A stretch of 20,518 bases of DNA from positions 11,096,718-11,117,235 of the forward strand of contig CM044514.1 in NCBI GenBank assembly GCA_024364805.1, in the 5' to 3' direction. The position numbers were made by a program, and so were the translations under genes. Below are positions 1 to 9,490 of this stretch, in pieces (positions within the stretch are counted from its first letter, which is position 1; every line of letters begins with the position of its first letter). Source of the DNA: Euprymna scolopes. Taxonomy: Eukaryota > Mollusca > Cephalopoda > Sepiida > Sepiolidae. Below the pieces are notes generated by a model. That model had not been told where the DNA came from, ran no database searches, and saw nothing but the letters and a program-made list of their open reading frames with translations.

Positions 1-284
1 TCGATTGTCGCCCTTTAATTCTGATGACCGGAGAGCGACAGCCACGTCACTTTCTGTTTCTTATATTTCCGTCTCTTTTCCACTGAACTCTCGACCAGTC
101 AACATGTAATGAAGTGCCGCTCCTGGTTGGCATCGGCCACCCAACCAGTACTCCTGACTAACCCGTCAGCCTCTCCTCAATCGCAAGTAACTTTACTCCT
201 TTCTCAACAAACTTTTATCCTTACTATCTATATCCTTATTATTTCTCATGTATATTTATGTAAATAAATCTACATTCTTTCACT
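1..284. other. Unclassified GC-richer segment, possible retroelement terminal region
   Basis: This stretch has more G+C and CpG than the rest of the window. It has pyrimidine-rich blocks around 170-215 and an AATAAA-type signal near 262-268, followed by a T/C-rich tail. That layout would suit the 3' end of a retroelement or a terminal repeat, but no coding block, primer site or second copy is visible, so the class is not established. It starts at the window edge and may be only part of something larger. Confidence 0.2.
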
Positions 285-354
285 AATATATATATATCGG
301 TATGTTTCCGTCATCATTATGCGACCTTTTGCTTCTTAATCACTCTACCATACA
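285..354 (-). repeat. Truncated tRNA-related SINE remnant (octopus-like)
   Basis: On the minus strand the segment begins with GTAGAGTGATTAAGAAGC, a tRNA-like A-box block. It continues to GACGGAAAC and then an AT dinucleotide run (about 286-298). I recall the same order (A-box block, GACGGAAAC, TA microsatellite) from the body of octopus SINEs. The B-box middle and the long 3' half are missing, so this is an internally deleted copy. The match is from memory and short. It is the main reason for suggesting a cephalopod host. Confidence 0.45.
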
Positions 355-550
355 ATTCATTTAACTACACATGTCGACGGGATCGTCTATAGCATAAACA
401 GGCCATCCTGTCCGCTTCTACAAAATGTCAACAAAGTAGTATTGGAAAATACTGAAACCGATGTATTTTTGTTTTCTATAAAAGGAGATTGTACCATGAT
501 ATTAATCAGAAATATTCAATTTTTTCTAGGAACGAAGAAGAGTATGTTCC

Positions 551-600
551 GGTGCTACACTTAGTCTAGTGTGTCCTTGATCAATGCTGCAAAAATCCTT
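551..600 (+). repeat. Left copy of a direct repeat flanking the mariner relic
   Basis: The first 22 bases are identical to 1507-1528. The next 18 differ at three positions, and both copies end in an A-run followed by TCCTT. A TTTTTCTAGG(A)ACGA block lies upstream of each copy (521-535 and 1462-1475). The core contains an imperfect palindrome, ACACTTAGTCTAGTGT. The repeats are in the same orientation, unlike the inverted ends of a simple mariner element. Confidence 0.8.
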
Positions 601-732
601 CTTATACAACAGACAGGAACGATAAAATTGTTGCCCTATTTATTTTTATTGAAATTTATTTTTATTTTAAAACTTATTGCAAAAAAAAAAAAAAAAATCA
701 ATTCAGTTAACATTATGTAATAAAGCTGATAT

Positions 733-1218
733 CTATTCAATGTAGCCGCCTTCAGCCTCAATCACCACCTCGATACGAGTCTGGAACAGAGAGCATGCAT
801 TTTCTACAAGCACTGGCGAGAGCTCGGCAAATACTAGGCAATCAAGCTGGTTTTGGTGTCGTGGAAGATCATTTTAGTGATGTTCTCGATGCATGACCAA
901 ACATAGTCCAGCAGGTTCAGGTCGGGGGAGGAGGAACAATGAGAAAAGGGTACAAAGTCGTAACACTCTTTCTGAAGCCAAGCCTGGGTCTCTTTGAACT
1001 TGTGTGCCAATGTAGAGTCCTGCTGTCACACTCAGGATCAGCCAGCAACCATCTGATGGCACCAGAAGATCACACTCTTCAGCACATCCAGGTACACTTT
1101 GGTGTTGACTTTTTAAGCCGACTTTGAAGATGTGAGGTAGCATGATGTGACTCACTTGAAACCACATCAAAGGCCATAACTGTGGCCAGAAACTTTGTTG
1201 AGCTGTGCCCTCAAGCAT
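733..1218 (-). pseudogene. Decayed mariner-family (Tc1/mariner) transposase, C-terminal two thirds
   Basis: The minus-strand translation matches the catalytic half of a mariner transposase, the DDE/D enzyme that cuts and joins element ends. In order I see VMAFDVVSSES (about 1155-1190), HIMLPHIFKVGLK, VNTKVYLDVLKSV, a first catalytic Asp in QQDS (1017-1019), KETQAWLQKECYDFVPFSH, and SPDLNLLDYVW with the second Asp at 906-908. The copy ends in an EAEGGYIE-like tail with a stop at 733-735. The two Asp codons are 36 residues apart in one frame, close to the DD37D spacing of the maT group. The matching peptides fall in more than one frame and stops interrupt them, so the gene is dead. The N-terminal DNA-binding part and the first block of the catalytic core are not recognisable upstream of 1218. 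No clear terminal inverted repeats were found; instead direct repeats flank the copy. Confidence 0.9.
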
Positions 1219-1506
1219 TAAACTATCTGGATTTGCATTTTGAAGGTGCTGGTAATGGTGTTATTGTCATAACTTGGATCAGTAGAAAGCAGTTGTACAG
1301 TGGCGCATCTCCAGTCTTGCTCGTTGAACATAGTGTCACTTTCAGACATGATAGAAGGATCTTGAATCACTTTTGGGATTTGTACAAAACTGGCCAACTA
1401 AGTACATGGTTTGCAAAAAAAAAAAAAAAAAACGGTTTTCAAATGGAAACGAAATAATGTCTTTTTCTAGGACGACAATTTTACTATTCCACCTTTTATC
1501 TGTTTT

Positions 1507-1560
1507 GGTGCTACACTTAGTCTAGTGTACCCTAGATCAATGCTGCAAAAAAAAATCCTT
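1507..1560 (+). repeat. Right copy of the direct repeat flanking the mariner relic
   Basis: This is the partner of 551-600 in the same orientation. Similarity may continue: an A-run, then CAATTC/TAATTC, CAGTTAACATTA/CAGCATTAAAT and ATAA occur in the same order after both copies (about 685-725 and 1590-1615). If so, this is the 3' end of a second mariner copy whose coding part is lost. Confidence 0.75.
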
Positions 1561-1615
1561 GTACTAAAAAAATAAACCATAAATAAATTAAAAAAAAACT
1601 AATTCTTCAGCATTA

Positions 1616-2794
1616 AATAACTCAAAAGGGTTAATATGCTGGTAAAATAAACCAACTAAAACTAACCTAAACCAAATCAAGGCTTTTTTTTTTTCTTTTG
1701 TTCCAAGCCAAAGTTCTTCCAGTTTGGGGACAGGAGAATGTTTCCCACATTAAAAACCGACCTTGTGTCAAAATTTGGTCTTGTGGGGAGGCAAGAACCA
1801 TGTTAAAATAACATTATTTAAAACCCATTCTTAACACAGTAGTTCCATCTATTTAATGAACACAACTACTGATAAAAAAAAAAAATTTGAAAATGTAATG
1901 GCTAAAAATGAGTTAGAATACACAAATCGAAAGGAAAGGGTTATTTTATTTAGAACTAGTGAGGGGGGGGGCATTGCCCGGTTGTAAAATATGCTTAAAT
2001 ATATTTTAATTCATGTAGATTTTGTATTTATTATTACAGAACCAATTCTTTAATATTAGATTGTACCCAATATTTTATAGTGATTTCCCAAAATTAAAAA
2101 ATAAGATTTGATCCATCAGCTGGAATCAAAAGAAACATTTAGAACTGCAGCCGTTTCCTACCATTTGAGCTATCCACAGATAAGACTTAAAACTAAACCA
2201 CTTCAAGCTATGAATGAATTTGCACATGCACAAAAGTAATAGAAATATATCAACAAGTTGAAATGAATATTTTGCTTTTCAACTTGCCAACATATTTTTG
2301 TATGTATTAGTCATCCATCCAAACAAAGATTTTACTCATTATAAACCAAAAATAAAAAATATATCCATATGACATGGGTGCATCAGCTTGAATCAAAACC
2401 AAACACATGAAATATATATAACTTGAGTTCCTTCAGCTGAAACCGAAACCAAAACTTATGAAGAATTCTTAGTAAAATTATTTATTACAAGAAATGGAAG
2501 TACATAATAATTAAACAACCCAAATATAAGCGTGACACAGAAAATAACACACACGCTATCGTATTAAAATATAGATTATCTTATAGATTTAAAAAGAAAT
2601 TATTTGGTGTCCTATTTCCAAGAAAGTGGGAACTAATGGGACCCTGATAGGTACAATCAATCCTCTGGGTCAGAATGACACTATACACGTTGAAGGACAC
2701 ACAGCACTATTTGACATATAATAGATCAAACTATCCTAATACGGACATAACCTGAAATAGTTTTATCAGTGAACAGAGTTCAAGCAACAACTGA
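1616..2794. other. AT-rich filler with three copies of a short CAGCT motif
   Basis: No gene, RNA or element boundary is visible. A CATCAGCTGGAATCAAAA-type sequence recurs in diverged form at 2114-2137, 2381-2405 and 2431-2455, all in the same orientation. A nine-base G run lies near 1964. The rest is A-rich low-complexity sequence. Confidence 0.5.
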
Positions 2795-2965
2795 CTAGTT
2801 ATTGTAGCCTGTGAGTGTCATCTCACTGAAAAGTTGAGCACTGCATTCCAGAAATTCTTTAATGACGATCTCATCAGCACCATCATCCTTGCACACCTAC
2901 CGTTTTTCTGCAGCAGCCCAATTCAATTTCGGTCTCTTTTCATTTACCAGCAGATCTCTAGATTT
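2795..2965 (-). pseudogene. Unrecognised coding-like fragment
   Basis: On the minus strand, 33 codons read VCKDDGADEIVIKEFLEC onward to GYNN before a stop at 2795-2797. A further 22 open codons containing NWAAAEKR lie immediately upstream in the same frame, separated by one stop (2897-2899). The composition is acidic and mixed, unlike the A/T-driven K, N, F and I peptides of the surrounding filler, which is why it stands out. I do not recognise the family. It could be a worn transposase or host exon, or chance. Confidence 0.22.
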
Positions 2966-3149
2966 CTATGAAACAGTTGATGGAAGCAAGCACTAAACAA
3001 CCCTTGTCATTCAAAAATGTATTTGCCTCATATAAACAAAAAATCGTTGCCATCGATAAAATATTGTTTCATTTCAGACAATTTTACAAAATTTTTTTAA
3101 AGAGAGACGAGGGGTCGAAAAAAAAAAAAAAACAAAAAACAAAAAAAAG

Positions 3150-3533
3150 AGATGTCCGGTATTATTGGCCAAACTCCAATTTCTGCCCCATCGTCGCAAT
3201 GTTGCATTCCTGTGCCTGTTTTACAAGTACTTTATTGGAATGTGGTCTGATGAATTCAAAACACTCATGCCCCTTCAACGGAAATATTCCCGACTAATCA
3301 GACAAGAAAAATTCCACCTCTTCACTGTTGAAATCCCTAGATTTTGGAAAGCCTTCTACTCTAATAGTTTCTTCCCTCAGATTGCTAGACTTGGTAATTC
3401 CCTCCTTATTGCCTGCTTCCCTGACTGTACTGACATACAGAAGTTAAAACACTTCCCACAATCCCATTGTTAGACACGATCCCAAATAGGATCCTTACAT
3501 TCCAGGTGACTATATCTCGTTTGAGTTGAAGAG
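3150..3533 (+). pseudogene. LINE ORF2 C-terminus and 3' end (family A, copy 1)
   Basis: The plus-strand peptide contains PHRRNVAFLCLFYKYFIG, then EKFHLFTVEIPR, YSNSFFPQIARLGNSL and CFPDCTDIQK. This is the order seen at the C-terminus of non-LTR retrotransposon polyproteins of the jockey/CR1/RTE kind, after the reverse transcriptase (typical relatives read SHRR..VASL.LFYKYFHG and SFFPRT..LWNSL). The coding match ends at a stop near 3472. The following sequence resembles the 3' untranslated ends of the other family A copies, including a CGTTTGAGTTGAAG block near 3518-3533. The 5' part is cut off at an A-rich run (3119-3150). No catalytic domain is retained, so it is a dead 5'-truncated copy. 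Confidence 0.8.
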
Positions 3534-3644
3534 TTTTTATATATATAATAAACCAGAGATATTTAAGATAAATTATAATAAAATCAAAGTGACACACACA
3601 TTTTAAAATGATCAAAAAAATTGTAAAATTTTACATGTAATCAA

Positions 3645-4073
3645 ATGCATGGCCATTGAACCTGTAACAAGGAAAAGGAGGTGAAAAAAAGCTAACATGT
3701 TGTCACAGCCACGACCACTTATGACGTCACAGGTCTTTGAAAGAACATTTTATAAATGTACGTGGAGATTGCTAGGCATACAACTTACAAAAATGTTGAT
3801 GCAAAAACTGGCGCCTCCTTGCAAAAGCAGCCCAGTTGACCAGCACAGAATGAATCTTTTCGGACAATTTTTTAGATATTTTTCATCCAAGAGATTGATC
3901 TTTCTAACGATACCAATTTTGTCATGATCCGATGTGTCTATCAAAAGTATGTCGTACATTTATAAAACGTTATTTCGAAGGCCTGTGACGTCATAAGTCA
4001 TCATGGCCATGACAGCTAGCATGTTAGCTTTTTTCACCTCCTTTTTCTTGTTACAGGTTCAATGGCCATGCAT
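3645..4073. mobile_element. Foldback MITE with about 118-bp terminal inverted repeats
   Basis: The left arm (3645-3762) and right arm (3954-4073) are reverse complements over their whole length with few differences. Both begin ATGCATGGCCATTGAACCTG at the outer end, pass through GGAGGTGAAAAAA and GCTAACATG, and end near TTTTATAAATGTACG. Each arm carries TGACGTCA (3722-3729 and 3986-3993), a palindrome matching the CRE consensus. The 190-bp centre has no coding match, and short open frames across it on both strands look like chance. The layout fits a non-autonomous DNA transposon of foldback type. I could not identify a target-site duplication or the superfamily. It sits between two LINE pieces. 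Confidence 0.88.
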
Positions 4074-4735
4074 CCAAACATTGCATTAATGTGGATATGC
4101 TCTATGGGTCGATACTTTGATCTTCATGATGCACTAGTTTCTGAGATGAGTATATTTACTGAGGATTCCATGCTCTAATTCCACTTAAAGGCGTGGTTGA
4201 GATCTTACAAAGATCTCTTGGTTAGAATGTATGAGATAGCGGGTGAATGTTTAGAATCCTCGGATAGACCAAAACGATAAGAAAATTTAAAAAAAAAAAG
4301 ACGTAGGCAAATCTGGCGCACATCCAAAGTTATGGTTGAATCTTTAGAAAAATGACCTACATAAAATAGCACCAAAACTGGATGGTTACATTTCATACTA
4401 CCAAGACAAAACTCCTTTTCTTTAATTATGAGAAATCTTACCAAACAGCAATTATGGTTTTTTGCAACTTTCACCTCAGGATCCCACTTCCGAACCAGCA
4501 AAATTCCACCCCTTCATTGTAGAAGGGTCTCAGGATGCTGGAAAACTTTCTACTCAAATAATTTCTTTCTCTGAAATTCCCTCCTTGCTCCCCCAACTGT
4601 ACAAGCATGTAGAAATTTAAATGTAATGTGAACAAACATTTTACTGAACAACTAAGCCCCATAATCACACTAGCTCCACACATCTCATTGGCAATATGTC
4701 TTCTTCGATGTGAATAAATAGAAAACAAATTAGAC
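4074..4735 (+). pseudogene. LINE reverse transcriptase to 3' end, internally deleted (family A, copy 2)
   Basis: Blocks align in order with the better copy at 7857-8710. They are CATTAATGTGGATATG (4082-4097), DALVSEMSIFTEDSML (around the catalytic FADD motif, here FTED), then GGTTGAATCTTTAGAAAA and TTTHTTKTKLLFFNYEKS-like sequence near 4330-4440. The C-terminal KFHPFIVEG and PNCTS blocks follow, then a shared 3' end with GGCAATATGTCTTCTTCGAT. About 100 bp around 4195-4315 has no counterpart in the other copy, and roughly 100 codons are missing between the NYEKS region and the C-terminal block. Many stops and frame changes show it is dead. Its left edge coincides with the right end of the MITE. 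Confidence 0.72.
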
Positions 4736-4904
4736 ACTTGTAAACATTGGATTAAAAAACTTCAGATTTCCTTAAAATAAAATTTCAAACAGAAATCTAA
4801 ATATTTGGATCTTGTAATTAATATGATTCTTCACCGAATTATCGTACAAACACAGTATAAAAAGAAAACAAGTGAAATATGCATGGTCCCATGTGAGTGC
4901 ACAG

Positions 4905-5535
4905 TGAACGAAGCATAAAACAATGACTTAGTTTAGCATTTGCCCCACATTTAGCCCCAAAAGTCCCCAGGGGACATCAAATCCTGATAAAAATGAACAA
5001 ATGGTGCAGTTTTAAGCCTTAACATGTAAATTTGAGTTCTGCAGCATGCAAAAAGAGATGACTAAGTCGATCATTTGCCCCCCCCCCCCCATTTAACCCC
5101 AAAAGTCCCCAAGGCCTTAACATATTTAAACTAGAGTTCAGCACCATGCAAATTAGCCCTAAAAGAGTCTCTGGGGCACACCCAAGAGTTATCGCGAAGT
5201 ATAGACAAACAAAATTATAGAAATCAGTTAGTTACAACTTTTCAGAAAGTTTTATAAAAATCCAAAGCATCAATTTTTTTTTTTAATAAGCATAAAAGTG
5301 TCAATTTTAGACATTTTAACCTGAAAGGCACCCCTAGGAGGACAACAAGAGTTTTCCTGGAAAATCCACTCTGTTACTTTTTTTTACTCATATCATGTTT
5401 AATGTTTGTGCAAAAGTTAAAAAAATTCCAAGGTGTAGTTATTGAAAAAAGTGCAGACAGACGAACGGACGAACAGACATGGGTGAATTTACAGGTTCAG
5501 CCTCCTTTTGTCAGGGGTGGGGGGGGGGGGGATCG
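4905..5535. repeat. Diverged interspersed repeat with internal duplication and G/C tracts
   Basis: Two related units lie in tandem, about 136 bp apart. Each has ATGACT(T)AGT, CATTTGCCCC, CCCCAAAAGTCCCCA and then CCTTAACAT followed by a GAGTTC-GCA-CATGCAAA block (4921-5055 and 5057-5155). A third shorter scrap begins near 5155. A homopolymer of 14 C lies at about 5080-5093. Further right are GGCACCCCTAGGAGGACA (about 5327), a degenerate ACGG/ACAG tetranucleotide run (5454-5479) and a long G run (about 5518-5530). A tetranucleotide run ending in a G-rich tail is common at the ends of uncharacterised invertebrate repeats. No protein match is seen. Confidence 0.5.
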
Positions 5536-6104
5536 CAAAAATAAATAAAACAGTAGGATGATTTAAGACATTAAAAATAGCAAGAACTATGAAAAAAAAA
5601 CAAAAAAAAAATTGGAAAACACTGATTTCACTTATAGAGTGAGATCTTGTTTTTTAAGAATAAATTGTTAATTTTTATGGTAGGCACTTCTAAACATTTT
5701 TTCATAAAGAAATTACTGCATTAGCAAGAAGACAGTATTCTCAGAGATTAAATGAGAAAACCTATGACTTGTGTGATCAGCTAATAACCATGTTTTTTTA
5801 TTTTTAAATTTATCTTAAATTTTCAGCACGGGCTGCAAAGTGAGCATTCAACATTGATTACACGGAAGTAGTGCGATATGATTTGAAATAAATTTGTGTA
5901 AATTTAACCCCTTCAAAACATACCTAGTATTTCCCTGAAATCCATAAGAACCAATGTGCACTCCTGCTCCGAACCCACAACCCCTTGATATTTCTATTAA
6001 AAATAACAGCAGTTCAGAGACCAGTCAAAATGCGGATTTTTTTAAATAAACATTTAAATTCTAATTTTTCATCCATATAAAAGTGTTCATTAGGAAAATA
6101 TAGA
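5536..6104. other. AT-rich spacer
   Basis: I see only A- and T-rich filler here. There is no open frame of note, no inverted repeat and no recognisable element. Confidence 0.5.
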
Positions 6105-6549
6105 CTTTTTTTCTCTTCCCTGCAACCTCTTTCCCACAGAAAAGATGTTGCGAGCCTGTCTCTGATTTATCGTTATTTTCTTGGTAAGTGCTCATCTGAG
6201 CTTCAATCCATGGTCCCCCACCTCATCAACCTTTCACGAAAAACACTCGTCTAGCCAAAACCACTATCAATAATTTCCCACACTCTTTATCTGTACCTAA
6301 AGCTAAATGTAGATTCCATGAACAAAGCTTCTTTCTCAGAACTGCACACCTGTGGAACTCTTGTTTGCCTGCTTTTTTCTTCAAGTCCAATGTAAACAAG
6401 TTCTTGATGAACCGTCCCCTTAAGTAATCCAATTTACAAAATTTCCACTACTTATGTTTACTACACTATAATCCCATTGATTAATATATACACATTAACC
6501 CTTATCCTCGACTGGCCTCCAGGCCTTGATAAGTGGTGACTCTTTTGTA
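6105..6549 (+). pseudogene. LINE ORF2 C-terminus and 3' end (family B)
   Basis: The plus strand encodes LQPLSHRKDVASLSLIYRYF, GKCSSELQSMVPHL, then (in a shifted frame) KNTRLAKTT, CRFHEQSFFLRTAHLWNS and FKSNVNKFLMNRPLK before a stop near 6424. This is the standard C-terminal stretch of jockey/CR1/RTE-type LINE polyproteins, downstream of the reverse transcriptase. A frame change falls near the KNTRLAKTT block, so the copy is dead, though this part is well preserved. The 3' sequence ends in AGGCCTTGATAAGTGGTG and then a T-rich/A-rich tail near 6549. This differs from the tails of family A, so it is a separate LINE lineage. Confidence 0.85.
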
Positions 6550-6558
6550 AAAACACAT

Positions 6559-6703
6559 AGCATGTTGTCACGGGCGCAGTTTTCTGTTCTTATCAAAGAT
6601 TGAGCTTTTTTTCTTTTTTTTTTTTTAAAGACCACTAGAATAGGACTTAAAAAAAATTTCAATCTTCAATCAGAACAGAAGAAACAGAAGTGACATGCTG
6701 CTG
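6559..6703. repeat. Small foldback element with about 45-bp arms
   Basis: The left arm (6559-6604) and right arm (6659-6703) are imperfect reverse complements. Shared blocks are AGC(A)TG..GTCAC, TTCTGTTCT and AGATTGA. The loop is T-rich, then A-rich. It immediately follows a LINE 3' end. The outer CATGTTGTCAC is also found in each arm region of the MITE at 3645-4073, which may mean related ends or chance. Confidence 0.65.
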
Positions 6704-7320
6704 AAAAAATGTCTACATTATCCTCATGAAGACTCTTATATAGGTCAAAAATTAGAATTTTAATAATTATGTTTACTAAAAAAAATTGTTTAATTGTATT
6801 TTCATTAGTTTCTAAACAGTTACATTTTTTTCAGTGCATTCAAACAGTGGAAATACTTTGATTACTATTTCTATCATTGTTTTCAGTTTAAAATAAAAAA
6901 AACATTTCCTTTGTACAAATGTGTGAAATGCAAGCTTTCCACAATAATGCTCTCCTTCCCTTTGGTAATGTATTCAGAAATAGGATGGCATTTATTTTTT
7001 GTAAATATCAGTGAATAGTTACATTTTTTTTTTTTAGAAAGCCAAAACGATTTTTTCTTTGAATAAATATTTCAAAATATGAAGCAAGCTTTCACCTCAA
7101 AGGAGGCCTTTTCAAGCGATTTCGTTTAGCATTTTTTTTTTTCTTTTTCAGAGATGCAAAAATCTCTGAATGTTGTATTTGATAATCTTGTACTACCTTC
7201 TCTAATCAACATAAAATAGTTTCAGAATATATATAATCTCCTTCCAAAACCCTACGAAGAGTTTGTAAATAAAACAGACCAGAACCACAATATATTTTTA
7301 CAATAGCATAAACATGACTT
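6704..7320. other. AT-rich spacer
   Basis: This is low-complexity sequence with several T runs of 8 to 12. I see no gene or repeat boundary in it. Confidence 0.5.
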
Positions 7321-7329
7321 TATATTATT

Positions 7330-7640
7330 ATTTTTTTTTTAATTTTCTTATCAGTTTGTTCAAGCTGGGGATGGGGCATCCTACCGAATGCCAAACATTC
7401 ACCTGCTAACTTTAGATATTCCAACTGACAGATCTTTTTAAGATTCTGACCATACCATTTGTTTGAATCTTTTGCACTTGGTTCACCGGGTATATTTGCC
7501 AGGTAATTTTTTAAATTCTTTTTCACGAGTCCAGTTGCTCCTAGAATTAAAAGGAATGATAGAGAGTTTCATAAGATTCCAGTTTCTTTTCATGTCATAC
7601 ATAAACCTTGGTATTTCATTATCTTTTCTTTTTTAGCTCC
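7330..7640 (-). pseudogene. LINE polyprotein C-terminus and 3' end (family C)
   Basis: The minus-strand peptides are RFMYDMKRNWNLMKLSIIPF, then in another frame LGATGLVKKNLKNYLANIPG and EPSAKD. I recognise the arrangement ..RMW..K...IPVV.GALG...K.L..YL..IPG.PS... from the far C-terminus of many invertebrate LINE polyproteins, where it lies after the reverse transcriptase. The usual following QKTALLGTAHILRK block is worn beyond recognition. The copy ends in PHPQLEQTDKK and a run of AAT/ATA triplets at about 7320-7345, typical of a LINE tail. It is dead and strongly 5'-truncated, and of a different lineage from the neighbouring copy at 7857-8710. Assignment rests on remembered motifs. Confidence 0.6.
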
Positions 7641-7856
7641 GTTTAGCCCAGCATCATTGGATTAACTAACTTCTAAGGTTGCTTATTTCCCCCCCCCCCC
7701 CATATCACTGTCAGATCTAATAACTCCATTTAGACCACTTTTCTTTTTTTTTTTGTTTTAAGCATTGGTCATGAGGAATACAGCAACTTAGAAATAAAAT
7801 CATTTTTAAAAGTCACTTGGTGTTTCATTTATAAAGTTTGCAAAGAATTAAAAAAC

Positions 7857-8710
7857 ATTTTTTTTTTTTCAAACTTATTTACTTCAAACAAAGCATCTTG
7901 CCACCAAGATGTAAGGAGCTTCTTTGATTAAGAAAACAAATTTATAGGAAGCAATCTAAATGGAGTGTTGTGTAGCAAGTTTTTATTTACATTAAATTTC
8001 TGAATGCTGGTACAGTCAGGGAAACAAGTTATTAGAACAGGTTTTTCAGCACCTATGGACCTTGAAACTGAACGGATCAAATTCAGCTGTTAGTTGGGGG
8101 CATTTGCAAGCACTGCAAGTTCAGAATATTTATAAAACACACACACAGGGATGAAACATTTCGGTGATGAGACAGAGGCTAAAGATTGAGGGACCTATAA
8201 GATTAGAGATTTTTTTTGCTCCCTGTCCAAAAAGGAGGAGCCTCATAGTCTGTGCACAAAGCGAATGATGGCTTTACAGATATAGGATACTGGCAGGTAG
8301 GAGTAATTTTTTAACCTGGGAGAGGGAGACCACTTTCTTTGCAACACACTTGTCAATATCTTCTTCTATAGTATTAAGTTTAATTCATTTTGCCTGTGAA
8401 TGTTAAGTCAAAGAGTTTAAACTTTGGTCAATTTGTGGTTGGAAAGATTTCACATAATTGTTAAACAAATGAAGCTTTGTCTTGGTAGCATTAAATATAA
8501 CTATCCATTTTTGGCTCCATTTCACTCCAAACTGAAGGTCATTTTCTAAAGATTCAACCATTACCTTTAATATGCAAGTGTCCAATTTGCCCGTAATAGC
8601 GCATTATGTCATCAGAAAACATACCCATCTCAGATACAATTGCATCAGGAATAATACAGGTTCAAATGTCGGCCTTGGGGACACATCTACATTAATGTGA
8701 TGCTCAATGT
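7857..8710 (-). pseudogene. LINE reverse transcriptase palm to 3' end (family A, copy 3, best preserved)
   Basis: Reading leftwards from 8710 on the minus strand: EHHINVDV, CPQGR (the reverse transcriptase PQG motif, about 8670), then IPDAIVSEMGMFSDDIMRYY, where FSDD stands at the FADD catalytic site. ENDLQFGVKWSQKWIVIFNA and TKTKLHLF follow, then a KKVVSLSQVKKLLLPASILY block (about 8270-8340), FYKYSEL, CFPDCTSIQKF-like sequence and the 3' untranslated end. The copy ends with GCTTTGTTTGAAGTAAATAA and an A-tail, seen as a T run at 7857-7870 on the plus strand. A functional copy would also need an endonuclease and N-terminal protein, which are absent, so this is a 5'-truncated insertion. The frame changes and stops several times. 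It defines the 3' end shared by family A copies at 3150, 4074 and 14080. Confidence 0.85.
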
Positions 8711-9139
8711 TCCCAAAATTAATAAATAAAAAAAAAAAGTGATTGAGGTTCATTGTAAATGTATTGATGGAAAGTGGAGCATTATCAGTTGAAAACAGAA
8801 ATTGAATTTGACACCAGATTTTTCATTAATTTATACGGTGTTAGAATCATACGGATGATTTTTATTTACTCATTTGTAATTAAATGAAGATTTTTTTTTT
8901 CTTTATTCATTCGTTTACAATTAAGTAAAACGTTTTCTTTCTACTTTGTGAAGATGATTAAATGAATTTTGGAATTCGTTACATTTAACAGCAAAAAATG
9001 ACCCATTAGCATATATTAAAAAAAAAAACAAAAAAAAACTATCAAACAAACGCAACAGGAGAATGAAAATACCACTAAATGTCAAAGCGTTTCTCAACGA
9101 ATTGCAAATGTTTCGGAACTTTTTAGATGAGGATTAAAG
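8711..9139. other. AT-rich spacer
   Basis: No gene is seen. Two diverged TTTATT..CATT..TAATTAA/ACAATTAAG stretches near 8860-8935 look like a short local duplication. The LINE at 7857 may continue a little into this block, but no motif supports it. Confidence 0.4.
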
Positions 9140-9341
9140 AGTTGCATTATTTCAATTATTCAGACTACTATTCTCATCTAAAGTGTTATTTCTACAATGT
9201 AAATGTAATCTATAACTCATTTGAGATATATCTTGTCAAACTGGGATCGGAGGTGGGGGAGCTTCCGGTTACACAGGAATTGTGGAAATAACATTTAAGA
9301 TGAGAACAGTAGTTAGAATAATCCAAATAATTCAAAATGAG
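9140..9341. repeat. Inverted repeat with about 58-bp arms
   Basis: The left arm (9140-9198) and right arm (9279-9341) are reverse complements at roughly four bases in five. Shared blocks are ATTATTTNNATTATTC, CTACT(A/G)TTCTCATCT and TGTTATTTC(T/C)ACAAT. The 80-bp loop holds a GC-richer patch, GGATCGGAGGTGGGGGAGCT. This suits an old hairpin MITE. No target duplication was recognised. Confidence 0.7.
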
Positions 9342-9490
9342 AAGAATGTGCGAATGTTGTCAAAACAGGAGGCAACTCAAGAAAAATAAACCAGAACTTT
9401 AAACAATTTTCGGGAATACCAATTGCTATAAAAAAAAAAAAAAAATTTTTTAAAAGTAGCTTTACCAGTTGTCAATATTGGAAGACTTAA

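Noticed and set aside
874-1218. A 114-residue minus-strand open frame as an intact gene
   Set aside because: It mixes frames of a decayed mariner transposase; the conserved motifs fall in it only in part.
3722-3729. TGACGTCA as a host gene enhancer site
   Set aside because: It lies within the arm of a mobile element, mirrored in the other arm, with no host gene nearby.
4205-4501. 98-residue minus-strand protein
   Set aside because: It is antisense to a recognisable LINE copy.
5454-5479. Telomere-like or functional tandem array
   Set aside because: It is a short degenerate tetranucleotide run, common inside invertebrate interspersed repeats.
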